Shown here: positions 15,681-26,036 of the stretch, in pieces
How the letters are laid out: every line of letters starts with the position of its first letter
How positions within the stretch are numbered: position 1 is the stretch's first letter
NCBI RefSeq assembly: GCF_009208105.1
Contig: NZ_WFKL01000001.1
Coordinates: forward strand, 4,526,001 to 4,590,000
DNA: 64,000 nucleotides
Direction of reading: 5' to 3'
From: Rouxiella sp. S1S-2
GTDB lineage: Bacteria > Pseudomonadota > Gammaproteobacteria > Enterobacterales > Enterobacteriaceae
Translations under genes and position numbers: made by a program
The notes under the pieces: generated by a model
Database searches by the model: none
Told to the model about the DNA's origin: nothing
The model's input: only the letters and a program-made list of their open reading frames with translations

Positions 15681-15929
15681 ATGCGAATCATGAGCATAAT
15701 CATTTACAGCAAGCCAGACTGCGTACAATGCAACGCCACCTACCGTGCTATGGACAAACATGGCATTGACTATCACGTTGTCGATCTGACGCAGGACGCG
15801 CAGGCATTAATGCAAGTCCGCGCGCTGGGTTACCAGCAAGTGCCGGTGATTGTTGCCGGTGACGACCACTGGTCAGGCTTCCGTCCTGACAAAATTACCG
15901 CCCTGCGCCAGCTTCAAGAAGTGCACTGA
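15681..15929 (+). CDS. nrdH: NrdH glutaredoxin-like electron donor of class Ib ribonucleotide reductase
   Basis: NrdH is a redoxin that reduces the active-site disulfide of NrdE. The 82-residue protein has the CVQC redox motif ([18 protein letters not shown]) and the NrdH-typical WSGFRPDKI near the C-terminus. Two starts are possible: ATG 15681 (with AAAGG only 3 nt away) or ATG 15690 (12 nt away); I kept the upstream one because E. coli NrdH begins MRI. It is the first gene of nrdHIEF, with an 8-bp gap to nrdI. Confidence 0.95.
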   Translation: MRIMSIIIYSKPDCVQCNATYRAMDKHGIDYHVVDLTQDAQALMQVRALGYQQVPVIVAGDDHWSGFRPDKITALRQLQEVH

Positions 15930-15937
15930 GGCCGGTA

Positions 15938-16342
15938 ATGAGCAGCCTGGTGTATTTTTCGAGCAAGTCGGAAAACACCCATCGCTTTGTCGGCAAACTC
16001 GGTTTGCCGGCAGTCAGAATACCGATTGCAGCACAAGGCGAAAAACTGCGAATGGCGTGCCCCTACATTTTGCTGGTCCCCAGCTACGGCGGTGGAACGG
16101 CGGTCGGGGCAGTCCCTAGACAGGTGATCCACTTCCTCAACGACGAACACAATCGTTCACTCATCCGCGGCGTTATTGCCGCTGGCAACACAAATTTCGG
16201 CGCAGCGTACTGCATTGCCGGTGAAATAGTCTCGCAAAAGTGCCAGGTTCCTTACCTGTATCGCTTTGAACTGCTGGGCACACCGGAAGACGTTGCAAAG
16301 GTCAAAAAGGGAGTAACTGAATTTTGGCAGCGACAGAACTAG
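15938..16342 (+). CDS. nrdI: NrdI flavodoxin, NrdF manganese-cofactor assembly
   Basis: NrdI is a flavodoxin-like protein that makes the oxidant used to assemble the Mn(III)2-tyrosyl radical cofactor of NrdF. The 134-residue protein shows the flavin loop [14 protein letters not shown], the [16 protein letters not shown] segment and the [15 protein letters not shown] segment around the isoalloxazine ring. Its last 19 bases overlap the start of nrdE, indicating translational coupling. Confidence 0.97.
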   Translation: MSSLVYFSSKSENTHRFVGKLGLPAVRIPIAAQGEKLRMACPYILLVPSYGGGTAVGAVPRQVIHFLNDEHNRSLIRGVIAAGNTNFGAAYCIAGEIVSQKCQVPYLYRFELLGTPEDVAKVKKGVTEFWQRQN

Positions 16343-18474
16343 CAATCACCGATCCGGGTGTCGGCACACCGGACTATCACGCGCTTAACGCGATGTTAAA
16401 TCTGTTCGATGCCGAGGGTAAAATTCAGTTTGATAAAGACAAACTGGCCGCACGCCAATACTTCCTTCAGCATGTGAATCAGAACACCGTGTTCTTTCAC
16501 AACCTGGCTGAAAAGCTGCGTTATCTGGTGGAAGAAGGCTATTATGAAGCCGCCGTGCTCGACCTCTACGACTTTGAATCAACTAAGCGTTTGTTTAAAC
16601 AGGCTTACGCCAAAAAATTCCGCTTCCAGACCTTTCTGGGCGCTTTTAAATACTACACCAGCTACACCTTAAAAACCTTCGACGGCAAGCGCTACCTTGA
16701 GCGCTATGAAGACCGCGTTTGTTTGGTGGCGATGACGCTGGCGCAGGGCGATATCAAACTCGCCAGTCATTTAGTGGACGAAATTATCAGCGGCCGCTTC
16801 CAGCCTGCGACGCCGACCTTCCTCAACTGCGGTAAAAAACAGCGCGGTGAGCTGGTCTCCTGCTTCCTGTTGCGCATTGAAGACAACATGGAGTCGATTG
16901 GACGTTCGGTCAACTCAGCGCTACAGCTGTCTAAACGCGGCGGCGGCGTGGCCTTCATGCTGACCAACATTCGCGAAGTCGGCGCCCCCATCAAGCGCAT
17001 TGAAAATCAGTCGTCGGGCGTGATCCCGATTATGAAAATGCTGGAAGACGCCTTTTCATACGCGAATCAGCTGGGTGCACGTCAGGGCGCGGGGGCGGTT
17101 TATCTCAACGCGCATCACCCGGATATTCTTCGCTTCCTGGATACCAAACGTGAAAACGCCGACGAGAAAATCCGCATCAAAACGCTGTCGCTCGGCGTCG
17201 TGATCCCAGATATCACGTTTGAGCTGGCTAAAAACAATGAAGACATGTACCTGTTCTCGCCTTATCACGTCGAGAAAGTGTACGGCGTGCCGATGTCTGA
17301 AATCAGCATCAGCGAGAAGTATCGCGAAATGGTTAACGACAAGCGCATTCATAAAACCAAAATCAACGCCCGCGAGTTCTTCCAGGTGTTGGCCGAGATT
17401 CAGTTTGAGTCTGGCTATCCTTATATGATGTTTGAAGATACGGTAAATCGTGCGAATCCGATTAAGGGCCGTATCAATATGAGCAATCTTTGCTCGGAAA
17501 TTTTGCAGGTCAACTCGGCAACCGTGTATGGCGAAGACCTGTCTTATCAGAAGGTCGGTAAAGATATTTCCTGCAACCTCGGCTCGCTGAACATTGCGGC
17601 CGCTATGGATTCACCAGATTTTGGTCAATCGGTTGAAATGGCAATCCGTGCGCTGACTGCGGTTTCAGACATGAGCAATATCCGCTCGGTACCGTCGATT
17701 GAGCAGGGTAACCATGACTCGCACGCCATTGGTCTGGGACAGATGAACCTGCACGGCTATCTGGCACGGGAGCGTATTTATTATGGCTCAGCGGAAGGTC
17801 TGGATTTCACCAATATCTATTTCTACACCGTGGTTTATCACGCCGTGCGCGCCTCGAACCAGTTAGCGATGGAACGCAGTACAACCTTCAAAGGATTTGA
17901 AGATTCGACCTACGCCAGCGGCGCCTATTTCGATAAATATTTGCAGGATATCTGGCATCCGAAAACCGAGCGCGTACGCGAGCTATTCGAACAGGCCGGC
18001 ATCACTATTCCGGGCGTCGCCGAATGGACCGCGCTGAAAGAGTCAGTGATGGCGCATGGGTTATACAACCAGAATCTGCAGGCGGTACCGCCGACGGGGT
18101 CTATCTCGTACATCAATAATTCGACCTCCAGTATTCACCCGATTGTCTCGCGAGTGGAAATTCGCAAAGAGGGCAAAATCGGTCGCGTTTACTATCCGGC
18201 GGCGTTTATGGATAACGACAATCTTGAGTACTACCAGGACGCCTACGAGATTGGCCCCGAGAAAATTATTGATACCTACGCTGAGGCGACGCAGCACGTG
18301 GATCAAGGACTGTCATTAACGCTGTTCTTCCGCGATACCGCCACTACGCGCGACATTAACAAAGCGCAGATTTATGCCTGGCGTAAAGGTATTAAAACCA
18401 TTTATTACATCCGCCTGCGCCAGATGGCGCTGGAAGGGACTGAAGTTCAGGGCTGTGTGTCGTGCACGCTTTAA
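16324..18474 (+). CDS. nrdE: NrdE, class Ib ribonucleoside-diphosphate reductase alpha subunit
   Basis: NrdE reduces NDPs to dNDPs together with NrdF. The 716-residue length fits the family (E. coli 714). Redox and radical-site elements can be seen: the substrate-disulfide cysteine in [15 protein letters not shown], the loop [10 protein letters not shown] with the thiyl-radical/disulfide cysteines, and the C-terminal CVSC pair that exchanges electrons with NrdH. The ATP-cone allosteric domain of class Ia enzymes is absent, as usual for Ib. It starts with TTG inside the end of nrdI; the family-conserved start of the protein ([13 protein letters not shown]) follows about 18 residues later. Confidence 0.98.
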   Translation: MAATELAITDPGVGTPDYHALNAMLNLFDAEGKIQFDKDKLAARQYFLQHVNQNTVFFHNLAEKLRYLVEEGYYEAAVLDLYDFESTKRLFKQAYAKKFRFQTFLGAFKYYTSYTLKTFDGKRYLERYEDRVCLVAMTLAQGDIKLASHLVDEIISGRFQPATPTFLNCGKKQRGELVSCFLLRIEDNMESIGRSVNSALQLSKRGGGVAFMLTNIREVGAPIKRIENQSSGVIPIMKMLEDAFSYANQLGARQGAGAVYLNAHHPDILRFLDTKRENADEKIRIKTLSLGVVIPDITFELAKNNEDMYLFSPYHVEKVYGVPMSEISISEKYREMVNDKRIHKTKINAREFFQVLAEIQFESGYPYMMFEDTVNRANPIKGRINMSNLCSEILQVNSATVYGEDLSYQKVGKDISCNLGSLNIAAAMDSPDFGQSVEMAIRALTAVSDMSNIRSVPSIEQGNHDSHAIGLGQMNLHGYLARERIYYGSAEGLDFTNIYFYTVVYHAVRASNQLAMERSTTFKGFEDSTYASGAYFDKYLQDIWHPKTERVRELFEQAGITIPGVAEWTALKESVMAHGLYNQNLQAVPPTGSISYINNSTSSIHPIVSRVEIRKEGKIGRVYYPAAFMDNDNLEYYQDAYEIGPEKIIDTYAEATQHVDQGLSLTLFFRDTATTRDINKAQIYAWRKGIKTIYYIRLRQMALEGTEVQGCVSCTL

Positions 18475-18488
18475 CTGATTAAATTTAA

Positions 18489-19481
<993 letters not shown>

Positions 19482-19506
19482 CTTCCCCCCATTGAGTTTG
19501 GCAGAT

Positions 19507-19543
19507 AAAAAATGCCTGCGCATAACGTGCAGGCATTTTTTTT
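19507..19543. terminator. Bidirectional terminator between nrdF and the LPMO gene
   Basis: Stem ATGCCTGC/GCAGGCAT with about 9 nt of loop, flanked by AAAAAA on one side and TTTTTTTT on the other. It serves the two convergent genes. Confidence 0.9.
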
Positions 19544-19557
19544 ACCTTACTGGAATA

Positions 19558-21240
19558 TTATTGCGCAACCCAAACTGCGTGTTGACCCGGCGTATTGCCG
19601 ACGCTCCAATACGCCGCTTTCCAGGTTTTTCCACCGTAGGTGACCAAGTTGCCATTGGTATAGGTCATTGAAGAACTCCACTCGGTAACCACACTCGCAT
19701 CAGCAAATGTCCAGTCACTGCCTACGCCCGGTTTGGATCGGGTCCAATTCTTGGCAATATAGTTGACGTTGTTCAAGCTGACTTTATCACCGGTAACGTA
19801 GGTTTTACCCTGATCCCAGGCTGGGAAATCGCCCACAGGAGGGGTCGGCGGCGTTGGCGGAGTCGGTGGCGTTGGCGGCGTTACTGCACCGTTGGTTTTA
19901 ACCGTCACGGTCACGCGCTTAACGTCTTTGCTACCGTCTTTACCGGTCACGGTTAATTGGTAAACCGCTTTGCCATGGGTATTGGGTTTAATTAATGCAC
20001 GCGCTTTCGCCTGTTTTACTTGCGATACCCAGGAACCCCCGTTCCGCTCTTGCAGCGTAAACTTACCCCCGTCAGAGTCAATAATTGTCCAAAGGTAAGA
20101 TGCCGCATTCAGACTCTGAGAGCCATCTAAATCATAGCCTCTGCTAGCCGCATTTTCTGTCACGGTAAAGTCAGCAGGTGCCACAGCAACCGGTGCATCC
20201 GTTGCTTTTTCAACGGTCAAGACCGCAGACTGATTTTTATCGCGAAGGAAAATACCATTACCCCGTAAATTCGCAGGATCAAAGGTAACAATGCCACCGC
20301 CATCTTGCTTACCAATCAGAACGATATTGGAATGGTTGGTGTTAATGTCGTAAGCCAGCTCAGAAATCCACTGATCGTTGACGTTAGCACTGGTGATCTT
20401 TTTCCTGATATCAACCAGATTACTGCCTTTAATGCCTCCCATTGTACGGAAGTGAACATAGTTACCGACTGCGGGTTTATGGTTCTGGGCAAACTTGCTG
20501 AATTCAAACCAATCGGTACCTTCTTCTTCACCTATCTCCGGATCCTCTATCACCGGGGGTTGCTCACCGCCATTCCTATCAATAATCACATCGCTACAGC
20601 CATAGAAACCTTCACCGGCAGCATCCTGACGCTGCCAGCGGGTAAATATAACAGCCCGGCCGCTTCGGTCTTCCGGGATACTGATTTTATAATCCTCATA
20701 TTTGTTATATCTCTGCCCCGTTATTGAGCTAACCGATTTGGAGGAAACCACCGTATCCAGTAGTTCAATGTCATCCCAGCCTAATGCTTTCTCAGCAGGA
20801 TTGAACCCTTTTTTACTGATGTAGAATTCAATCCATGAAACGTTGTGTGGCTGAGTATAGCCATAACGCATCGTGACCTGACCGTTGTTATTCGGTGTGA
20901 TCGTTGTGGTCCTCCACTCTGCGCTAGGCTGACTGAATCCAGATCCTTTAGACGTGCCGGAGCAAATAAGATGGCTAGGGATAACCTTTCTGGCCTCTGC
21001 TGCACTGTGATTGCCGTAAACAAAACCCGTCAGCTCTTGCCATGTGTAAATTGATTGTCCAGCGTCATTACTGTCTGCTGAGGCTTTATTACAGTTGGCC
21101 GCCATACCTGATTCTATGCAGGCAACCTGGCGTGCTGGCGGACTGACTAATGCTCCGTGACCAAAGGCTGTAGGTGCAACTCCCGCACAAAAGCTACCGA
21201 TGACTAGAGATAATAAAGTTCGATTTTTTAGATTCATCAT
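19558..21240 (-). CDS. Secreted AA10 lytic polysaccharide monooxygenase, chitin-binding (GbpA/CBP21-like), multidomain
   Basis: The enzyme oxidatively cleaves chitin with copper. From the chosen ATG at 21240 it has 560 residues; the frame extends nine codons upstream without a better RBS. The signal peptide ends at AFG-H, giving an N-terminal histidine (HGALVSPPARQ). The second brace histidine lies in YTQPHNVSW, 104 residues later. Together they form the histidine brace. After the AA10 domain come an acidic linker (PPVIEDPEIGEEEG), a region of about 110 residues I cannot assign, an Ig/PKD-like domain (about 340-440), a Pro-Thr repeat linker (PPT repeats), and two C-terminal CBM5/12-type modules with WxxGxxY-like aromatic patches. 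It is flanked by a terminator shared with nrdF. Confidence 0.92.
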   Translation of the reverse strand: MMNLKNRTLLSLVIGSFCAGVAPTAFGHGALVSPPARQVACIESGMAANCNKASADSNDAGQSIYTWQELTGFVYGNHSAAEARKVIPSHLICSGTSKGSGFSQPSAEWRTTTITPNNNGQVTMRYGYTQPHNVSWIEFYISKKGFNPAEKALGWDDIELLDTVVSSKSVSSITGQRYNKYEDYKISIPEDRSGRAVIFTRWQRQDAAGEGFYGCSDVIIDRNGGEQPPVIEDPEIGEEEGTDWFEFSKFAQNHKPAVGNYVHFRTMGGIKGSNLVDIRKKITSANVNDQWISELAYDINTNHSNIVLIGKQDGGGIVTFDPANLRGNGIFLRDKNQSAVLTVEKATDAPVAVAPADFTVTENAASRGYDLDGSQSLNAASYLWTIIDSDGGKFTLQERNGGSWVSQVKQAKARALIKPNTHGKAVYQLTVTGKDGSKDVKRVTVTVKTNGAVTPPTPPTPPTPPTPPVGDFPAWDQGKTYVTGDKVSLNNVNYIAKNWTRSKPGVGSDWTFADASVVTEWSSSMTYTNGNLVTYGGKTWKAAYWSVGNTPGQHAVWVAQ

Positions 21241-21330
21241 TTTGATCCATTTATAGTAAAAATTCATCCTTGCGAAACAGAGTAGAAACTCGACCTCTTT
21301 CTCTTGAGTAATTATTTTTGGTAATATTTA

Positions 21331-21358
21331 GAAATAATAAGAAATAATAAGAAATAAA
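21331..21358. repeat. Tandem decamer repeat GAAATAATAA, about 2.8 copies
   Basis: Two full copies of GAAATAATAA and a third truncated copy (GAAATAAA) stand head to tail in the upstream region of the LPMO gene, 91-118 bp before its start. The 21268-21526 gap is otherwise AT-rich and holds no ORF. Copy-number change here would alter promoter geometry by about one helical turn per unit. Confidence 0.8.
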
Positions 21359-21526
21359 ATGGCGGGAAAATAGCCCTTTAGAATCAGACTTATGGATTCG
21401 TTATGGAGAAAAATCTCGATGTGAGTTGCGCAGGTAGCGATTACGGTGGGCTGAAATGTGCGGATTATCGAAAATAGTGAGAGGATAACCCCTGCCTAGG
21501 CACTGCCAGGCAAGGGCTTTGAGTGC

Positions 21527-22918
21527 TTATGAGAAGAATTTCGCCAATACTAACAAACCAATCGAAACATTAATCGCGCCACCAATTCGAGTCGCAATCT
21601 GTGCAAACGGCATTAACGTCATACGGTTACCCGAGGTCAGGATGGCTACATCACCCGTACCGCCCTGCCCGCTTTGGCAGCAGGAAACAATCGCCACATC
21701 TATCGGGTGCATACCGATTTTTTTGCCGACGATAAAGCCGGTCCCCACCAGTGCACAAACGGTTGAGACAATCACCACCAGATTTTGAATCGTGAAGGCA
21801 TCCATCAGCTCCTGCCAAGGCGTAATAGCCACGCCCACGGCAAACAGAATCGGATAAGTCACTGCGGTGCGGAAAAACTTATAGACCGCCATGGAACCGT
21901 GCTGAATGGTCGGTGAAACACCGTGCACCAGCTTCACCGCTACCGCAGCAAACAGCATGCCGACGGGTGCAGGCAGGCCAATCAGCCGCTGTCCCAACAT
22001 GCCGACCATATACAGCAAAATAGCCAGCAGCGCACCGCAAGCCAGAGCGTTGATGCCAGGCGTGCCTTCAAATTCGTCGTTGCCGTTAGCGATAGCGCCC
22101 TTCTTGGCGGGCATCAGCGAGCCTTCACCGGTCAAATGCGGGTAGCGTTTCCCTAGCTGATTAAGGATCCCGGCCAGCACGATGGCGGTCAGTCCGCCAA
22201 GCATCACGATAGGCAAGATTTTACCCAACGCCACGCCCTGCTCCATATGCAAGATTGCCGCATAGCCCATCGACAGCGGGATCGCCCCTTCTCCGACGCC
22301 ACCGGCCATGATCGGCAGGATCAGGAAGAAGAAGATTTGGAACGGCGGCAGCCCCATAGTCATACCCACCGCCATCCCCACCAGCATGCCAACGATTTCA
22401 CCGCACAGCATCGGCACGAAAATACGCAGGAAACCTTGGATCAGCGCCTGACGGTTCATGCTCATGATGCTGCCGACGATAATGCAGCAGATATAAAGGT
22501 AGAGAATGTTGGTCGACTTGTAGAACTTAGTGGTTGATTCAACGACTACGTCGGGCAACAGTCCGTAATGCACCATCGCCGAGGGGATAAAGGTGGCACA
22601 AATTGCCGCCGCGCCGAGTTTCCCTAACAGCGGCAATCTTTTGCCAAACTCGCCGCAAGCAAAGCCGAAAAAGGCCAGCGTAGCCACCATGACCACAATG
22701 TCGCTGGGCAGTTTACCACTCAGGCAGTCAAGCAGAATCAGAACGCCGGCCAGAACAAAGAAGGGCAGCGGAATAATGCCGACCTTGTAATTATCCAGTA
22801 CGCGCCACCATTTGTCGCGTAGGGCAGTTTTAGCCGCGGTATGACGGGCAGCGGCGAGCTCCTTTGCCACAGGATCTTTTTCTTTTACGACAATGTAAGA
22901 ATCATCGGTTGTGCTCAT
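21527..22918 (-). CDS. 2-hydroxycarboxylate transporter (CitS/MaeN family)
   Basis: CitS-family carriers move citrate or malate with sodium or protons. The protein has about 463 residues from the ATG at 22918 (GAGG 8 nt upstream); longer frames exist but lack spacing. The two re-entrant-loop GGxG motifs of the family are present: MAGGVGEGAIPLS and SGQGGTGDVAIL. The second is followed by SGNRMTLMPFAQIATRIGGA, where the substrate-binding arginines of CitS lie. About 11 transmembrane segments are expected. A charged N-terminal tail of about 45 residues faces the cytoplasm. It is divergent from the two-component genes, its likely controllers. No citrate lyase or oxaloacetate decarboxylase genes are near, so citrate versus malate is undecided. 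Confidence 0.9.
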   Translation of the reverse strand: MSTTDDSYIVVKEKDPVAKELAAARHTAAKTALRDKWWRVLDNYKVGIIPLPFFVLAGVLILLDCLSGKLPSDIVVMVATLAFFGFACGEFGKRLPLLGKLGAAAICATFIPSAMVHYGLLPDVVVESTTKFYKSTNILYLYICCIIVGSIMSMNRQALIQGFLRIFVPMLCGEIVGMLVGMAVGMTMGLPPFQIFFFLILPIMAGGVGEGAIPLSMGYAAILHMEQGVALGKILPIVMLGGLTAIVLAGILNQLGKRYPHLTGEGSLMPAKKGAIANGNDEFEGTPGINALACGALLAILLYMVGMLGQRLIGLPAPVGMLFAAVAVKLVHGVSPTIQHGSMAVYKFFRTAVTYPILFAVGVAITPWQELMDAFTIQNLVVIVSTVCALVGTGFIVGKKIGMHPIDVAIVSCCQSGQGGTGDVAILTSGNRMTLMPFAQIATRIGGAINVSIGLLVLAKFFS

Positions 22919-23123
22919 GGCCATGACCTCTTTCTTATTTCTTGTTGGTATTAGGAAAGAGAATAGAAATCGTGGGGGCATCGGGCTGTGACAGTACTCA
23001 AATTAAAACCGCAGTGTTAAAGGTTATAATGGTTTTTATGGAGTTAATGTTAATAATCATATAATTTTTAGTGTTTTTTTAGTAAAACCGAGAATTGCCC
23101 CTTCAAAAAGTCAGGTCTGGTGC

Positions 23124-24791
23124 ATGAGAGTGAAACTGAGTTTCCAAATAAAATTATTTCTCTGCCTGGTGGCTTTTTCCTGCTTGCTGTTGGTGCTGCT
23201 CGGCACTTTTGTGTTCCATATTGTCGATAAGCAAATGCACCGTGATTTAGGCAATCGCGCCAAAGTTCAGGCCAGCGAGATTGCGCTGATCCCCGAATTA
23301 TCGACACGGGTTGCCGCACACGACACCGTCGGTATCGCCCGATTGATGGACCCGCTAAGCCAGCACAGCGATGCCAGCTATATAGTGATTGGCGATAAAC
23401 ATGAGATTCACCTTTATCATTCCAGTCAGCCGCAAAGCGTTAATCATCCGATGGTCGGCGGTGATAACGGTGAAGTGTTGGCCGGTAAAACCATTATTTC
23501 GATTCGTCAGGGTGGAATTGGTGTTTCGCTGCGCAGCAAAGCGCCGATTCTGGATGCCCATCATCAGGTGATTGGCATTGTGTCCGTGGGGTATCTTACC
23601 TCGTACATTGATGAAATTACGTTAAAACAGCTGGCTCAGGCGCTGTTTTTTGGCGGTCTGCTACTGCTGGCGCTGTTTGGCTTCTCATGGCTGTTTAGCA
23701 AGAATCTTAAGAAGCAGATGTTTTGGCTCGAACCCCGCGAGATAGCGATGCTGGTGCGTCAGCAGAAAGCACTGATGGAGGCCATTTATGAGGGGGTGAT
23801 CGCCATTGACGATCGTCTGCATATTTTGACCATCAATCGTGCGGCGCGCGAGCTGTTGGGCTTAACGCTGCCGGAACAGCAACTCATTGGGCAGAACCTC
23901 ACGGACGTTATCGCTACGCCGGATGACTTTTTTATCTCCGACAAGCGTTTGGGTGAACGCCACGACGAGATTGCGCTCTTTAATCAGCGGCAGGTTATCG
24001 TCAACCGCGTGCCGATTGAGCTTCCTGCACCGGCGCTGCACGGCTGGGTGTTCAGTTTTCGAGATAAAAACGACATTAATACCCTGAGCAGCCAACTAAG
24101 TCAGGTGACACGCTACGCCGACAATCTGCGCATTATGCGCCACGAGCAGCTCAACTGGACCGCCACGCTGGCCGGAATGCTGCAAATGCAGCGCTATGAC
24201 GAGGCGCTGAAATACATTCAGGCGCAGTCGGCGGACGCTCAGGCGGTGCTGGACTTTGTTTCGCAGCGTTTTCAGTCACCTGCGCTGTGCGGCCTGCTAC
24301 TGGGTAAATACGTCAGCGCCAAAGAAAAAGGCATTGAGTTGAGTTTTGACCCTGCCTGTGGGGTAAGCCAAATTCCCCCTGCGCTCAGTGAAAATGAGCT
24401 GATGTCGATAGTCGGTAACCTCTTGGATAACGCGGTGGAGGCCACGCTTAAAGTTGATGCGCCGCACGTGCCGGTCGAACTCTATTTGACCCAAAGCAAA
24501 GACCAGCTGATTATTGAAGTTGCCGACCGGGGAGCAGGAATTGACGCCGATCTGCGTCCGCAGCTGTTTGAACAAGGGGTCAGCAGCAAGGCTGTTAGCC
24601 ATTCTGAGCACACCGGCAGCGAACATGGCATCGGCCTTTATGTGGTAGCAAGTTATGTCCGTCAGGCGCAGGGGATGATTGAAATCTCGGACAATCGCCC
24701 ACGCGGCACCGTATTTTCGGTGTTTATCCCCTATTTAGCCGAGCAGTCGCCGTTGACTCCCCGGGCCCAGCAAGATGACTCTCTACTGTGA
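23124..24791 (+). CDS. CitA/DcuS-type sensor histidine kinase for carboxylates
   Basis: The 555-residue membrane kinase has TM1 at about 9-32, a periplasmic PAS (PDC) sensor at 33-168, TM2 at about 169-191, a cytoplasmic PAS at about 212-315, and the kinase core. The phosphorylated histidine is H340 in IMRHEQLNW. The N-box LLDNAVEA and the DRGAGI and HGIGLYVV ATP-lid motifs follow. The sensor ends in the family-typical SKAPILDAHHQVIGIVSVGYL. Where CitA and DcuS have an R-x-x-H ligand motif, this protein has H96-L-Y-H99. It probably senses citrate, malate or another C4/C6 acid and phosphorylates the regulator encoded 9 bp downstream; the divergent CitS-like gene is the presumed target. Confidence 0.93.
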   Translation: MRVKLSFQIKLFLCLVAFSCLLLVLLGTFVFHIVDKQMHRDLGNRAKVQASEIALIPELSTRVAAHDTVGIARLMDPLSQHSDASYIVIGDKHEIHLYHSSQPQSVNHPMVGGDNGEVLAGKTIISIRQGGIGVSLRSKAPILDAHHQVIGIVSVGYLTSYIDEITLKQLAQALFFGGLLLLALFGFSWLFSKNLKKQMFWLEPREIAMLVRQQKALMEAIYEGVIAIDDRLHILTINRAARELLGLTLPEQQLIGQNLTDVIATPDDFFISDKRLGERHDEIALFNQRQVIVNRVPIELPAPALHGWVFSFRDKNDINTLSSQLSQVTRYADNLRIMRHEQLNWTATLAGMLQMQRYDEALKYIQAQSADAQAVLDFVSQRFQSPALCGLLLGKYVSAKEKGIELSFDPACGVSQIPPALSENELMSIVGNLLDNAVEATLKVDAPHVPVELYLTQSKDQLIIEVADRGAGIDADLRPQLFEQGVSSKAVSHSEHTGSEHGIGLYVVASYVRQAQGMIEISDNRPRGTVFSVFIPYLAEQSPLTPRAQQDDSLL

Positions 24792-24800
24792 ATAACGATT

Positions 24801-25514
24801 ATGAATAACTACAGCGCCATGGACGTGCTGATCGTCGAGGATGAAAGTCATCTCGCCCTTCTGCATCGTGAATTCATCGAGCAAAACTTTAGCCTGCGCG
24901 TGGTGGGCATCGCGCCGACGTTGGCGCAGGCCAAAAAGCTGCTCGAGCTTTATCGACCGCGGCTGGTGCTACTCGACAATTTTTTGCCCGACGGTCAAGG
25001 CATTGAACTGATCAATACGTCGCTGCTCAAGAGCATGGATTGCTCGGTAATTTTCATTACCGCCGCCAGCGACATGGTGACCTGCAGCCAGGCGATGCGG
25101 GCAGGCGCTTTTGACTACATTATCAAACCGGTTTCGTTTCATCGTCTACAAAGCTCGCTGACACGATTTATGCAGTTGGCGCAGAGCCTGCGTCAGGTGA
25201 AAACGCTTGATCAGCAGAGCCTCGACAAGCTGTTTAATTTGCCCGGCAGCGAACAGCCGGAAACCCCGCTGGCCAAAGGCATAGAGCCCAATACGCTGGA
25301 GCTGGTGAAGCAGGTTTTCATCAGTGAACCGCAGAGAAATTGGTCGGTAGATCAGGTGGTAGAGCAGGTGGGCATCAGTAAAACGACTGGCCGCCGATAT
25401 CTGGAGTATTGCGTCGAAACAGCGTTCATAATGGTTGAGATGCAGTACGGCAATATTGGCCATCCGAGACGTCTGTATCGGAAAGCTAATTCTCCTGAAA
25501 ACGCCATAAAATAG
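24801..25514 (+). CDS. CitB/DcuR-type response regulator
   Basis: The 237-residue partner of the kinase has a receiver domain (residues 1-125) with acidic E13, D14, the phosphorylated D59 in LLDNFLPDG, and K109 in FDYIIKPV. The C-terminal part carries the CitB-family HTH (RNWSVDQVVEQVGISKTTGRRYLEYCVE). On phosphorylation it should activate the carrier gene on the other side of the kinase. Its stop codon lies inside a small hairpin that may end transcription. Confidence 0.93.
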   Translation: MNNYSAMDVLIVEDESHLALLHREFIEQNFSLRVVGIAPTLAQAKKLLELYRPRLVLLDNFLPDGQGIELINTSLLKSMDCSVIFITAASDMVTCSQAMRAGAFDYIIKPVSFHRLQSSLTRFMQLAQSLRQVKTLDQQSLDKLFNLPGSEQPETPLAKGIEPNTLELVKQVFISEPQRNWSVDQVVEQVGISKTTGRRYLEYCVETAFIMVEMQYGNIGHPRRLYRKANSPENAIK

Positions 25515-25526
25515 TGGCGTATTTTC
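25499..25526 (+). terminator. Weak terminator overlapping the citB-like stop
   Basis: ACGCCA and TGGCGT pair around an 8-nt loop that contains the stop codon, followed by ATTTTC. The stem is short, so termination is plausible but not strong. Confidence 0.45.
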
Positions 25527-25952
25527 ATGAAAAAAATCGGCATTAAAATACCTATTTCAGTGACTCAACAGCCCGCTTTCCAGGCATTTCCCATCCCCAG
25601 AACACGACCTATTAACACGCATATTCCCGCCCATCCCCGCAATATCTTGAAATTTTCACATTACAGTTATTTACACTGTAAAAAATTAAATCAAATAGCG
25701 CGACACAAGTACATTAAAAACAACAACTTAACATGTAAATTTTATTATTTAAAATCAATTAAAACGGCCTAAAATAGTTCCGTTTACGTTATAAATATGA
25801 CAAATAATAATTAGCCTACCTCAACCGCAAATATCCCTTAACGGACAAGGCCTCAGGCGAATAATTTGAGATAATAATGGGACCCATCCTAATTTCCCTC
25901 ACCGAACCTTGAGACTTGTCTCAGATTTCTAGTGTGTTAGGGTATAGACCGC

Positions 25953-25982
25953 TTGATATTCTGTTTACAGGAAATTTTCTAT
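25953..25982 (+). promoter_or_regulatory. Candidate proV (proU) promoter in an AT-rich 522-bp gap
   Basis: TTGATA (25953-25958) and TTCTAT (25977-25982) are separated by 18 bp, about 55 bp before proV. The whole 25515-26036 gap holds no supportable gene; 25670-25830 is strikingly AT-rich. That suits H-NS silencing, which is known for E. coli proU. Osmotic induction is inferred from the operon, not from a recognised site. Confidence 0.35.
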
Positions 25983-26036
25983 AGCACGCATTCAAATAAC
26001 AGTATTTAAAATACGACCAAGGGAACGAAAAATTGC

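Noticed and set aside
25515..26036. A small frame in the proU upstream gap (25527-25772)
   Set aside because: No RBS, no family; AT-rich non-coding character.
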